Source: CAYRVX01 sp964642165 (GTDB lineage: Bacteria > Planctomycetota > Phycisphaerae > SM23-33). From it: a stretch of 5,621 nt of DNA. The stretch spans positions 1 through 5,621 of the forward strand of contig CAZXOC010000399.1 of NCBI GenBank assembly GCA_964642165.1. The letters run 5' to 3'. A program made the position numbers and the translations under genes. Under the pieces are notes generated by a model, which was not told the DNA's origin, made no database searches, and was given only the letters and a program-made list of their open reading frames with translations. Shown here piece after piece: positions 5,529-5,621 of this stretch. The first letter of the stretch is position 1; every line of letters starts with the position of its first letter.

Positions 5529-5621
5529 ATGGTTCAAGTCACCGGATGCCGAAAGCGACCCAACGACGCCGGGCGATGCGCCGCCCTTGACCTGCCCGGG
5601 CTGGCGCCATACAATCTCTTG
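5529..5621 (+). CDS. Possible gene start running off the right edge
   Basis: An ATG at 5529 opens a frame of 31 codons that reaches the window end without a stop. GGAGG at 5518-5522 lies six bases upstream, an ideal Shine-Dalgarno placement. The N-terminus (MVQVTGCRKRP and onward) has no signal peptide and matches nothing I recognise. A near-consensus promoter sits inside this frame at 5587-5615 and points the same way. That could instead mean the frame is non-coding and the true gene starts beyond 5621. It would be transcribed divergently from the secreted-protein gene. Confidence 0.33.
   Translation, partial: MVQVTGCRKRPNDAGRCAALDLPGLAPYNLL
5587..5615 (+). promoter_or_regulatory. Near-consensus sigma70 promoter reading out of the right edge
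   Basis: TTGACC (5587-5592, 5 of 6 to the -35 consensus) and TACAAT (5610-5615, 5 of 6 to the -10 consensus) are separated by exactly 17 bases. Transcription would start at about the window end. In DNA this GC-rich such a pair is unlikely by chance, so it probably drives a plus-strand gene to the right. Confidence 0.55.

Overview
The window looks like chromosomal DNA from a high-GC member of the Planctomycetota, or a close relative in the PVC group. The main evidence is the large minus-strand protein. It opens with the LEPR-XLL motif typical of big planctomycete exported proteins, and it combines FG-GAP/VCBS repeats, a dockerin-like EF-hand pair, Ig-like modules and a LamG-like C-terminus. 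This assignment is from motif recognition by eye; no search was run.

Layout. Positions 1-653 hold no secure gene. A frame open from the left edge (3-176, +) may be the tail of a neighbouring gene. It is followed by an AT-rich patch (about 170-305) with palindromes, a direct repeat and four TGTC(C/A)AA motifs. Positions 654-3968 (-) encode a 1104-residue surface or extracellular repeat protein with 14 FG-GAP repeats. Positions 3969-4280 separate two transcription units. This gap holds a good sigma70-type promoter for the large gene, a 5'-UTR hairpin starting at the predicted transcription start, and a long hairpin just after the upstream gene. Positions 4281-4994 (-) encode a 237-residue secreted protein of a widespread but uncharacterised family. 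Positions 4995-5528 contain leader hairpins and no supported gene. At the right edge are an ORF start with a strong ribosome binding site (5529, +) and a near-consensus sigma70 promoter (5587-5615, +) that points out of the window.

Both confident genes are exported or surface proteins on the same strand. The hairpin and separate promoter between them suggest neighbouring, independently transcribed genes rather than an operon. Nothing in the sequence ties them to one pathway. No mobile element, CRISPR array, tRNA or rRNA was seen. I see no clearly new multi-gene system. The most interesting points are the two-propeller architecture, the reduced LamG domain, the structured leader of the large gene, and the unexplained motif cluster near the left edge.
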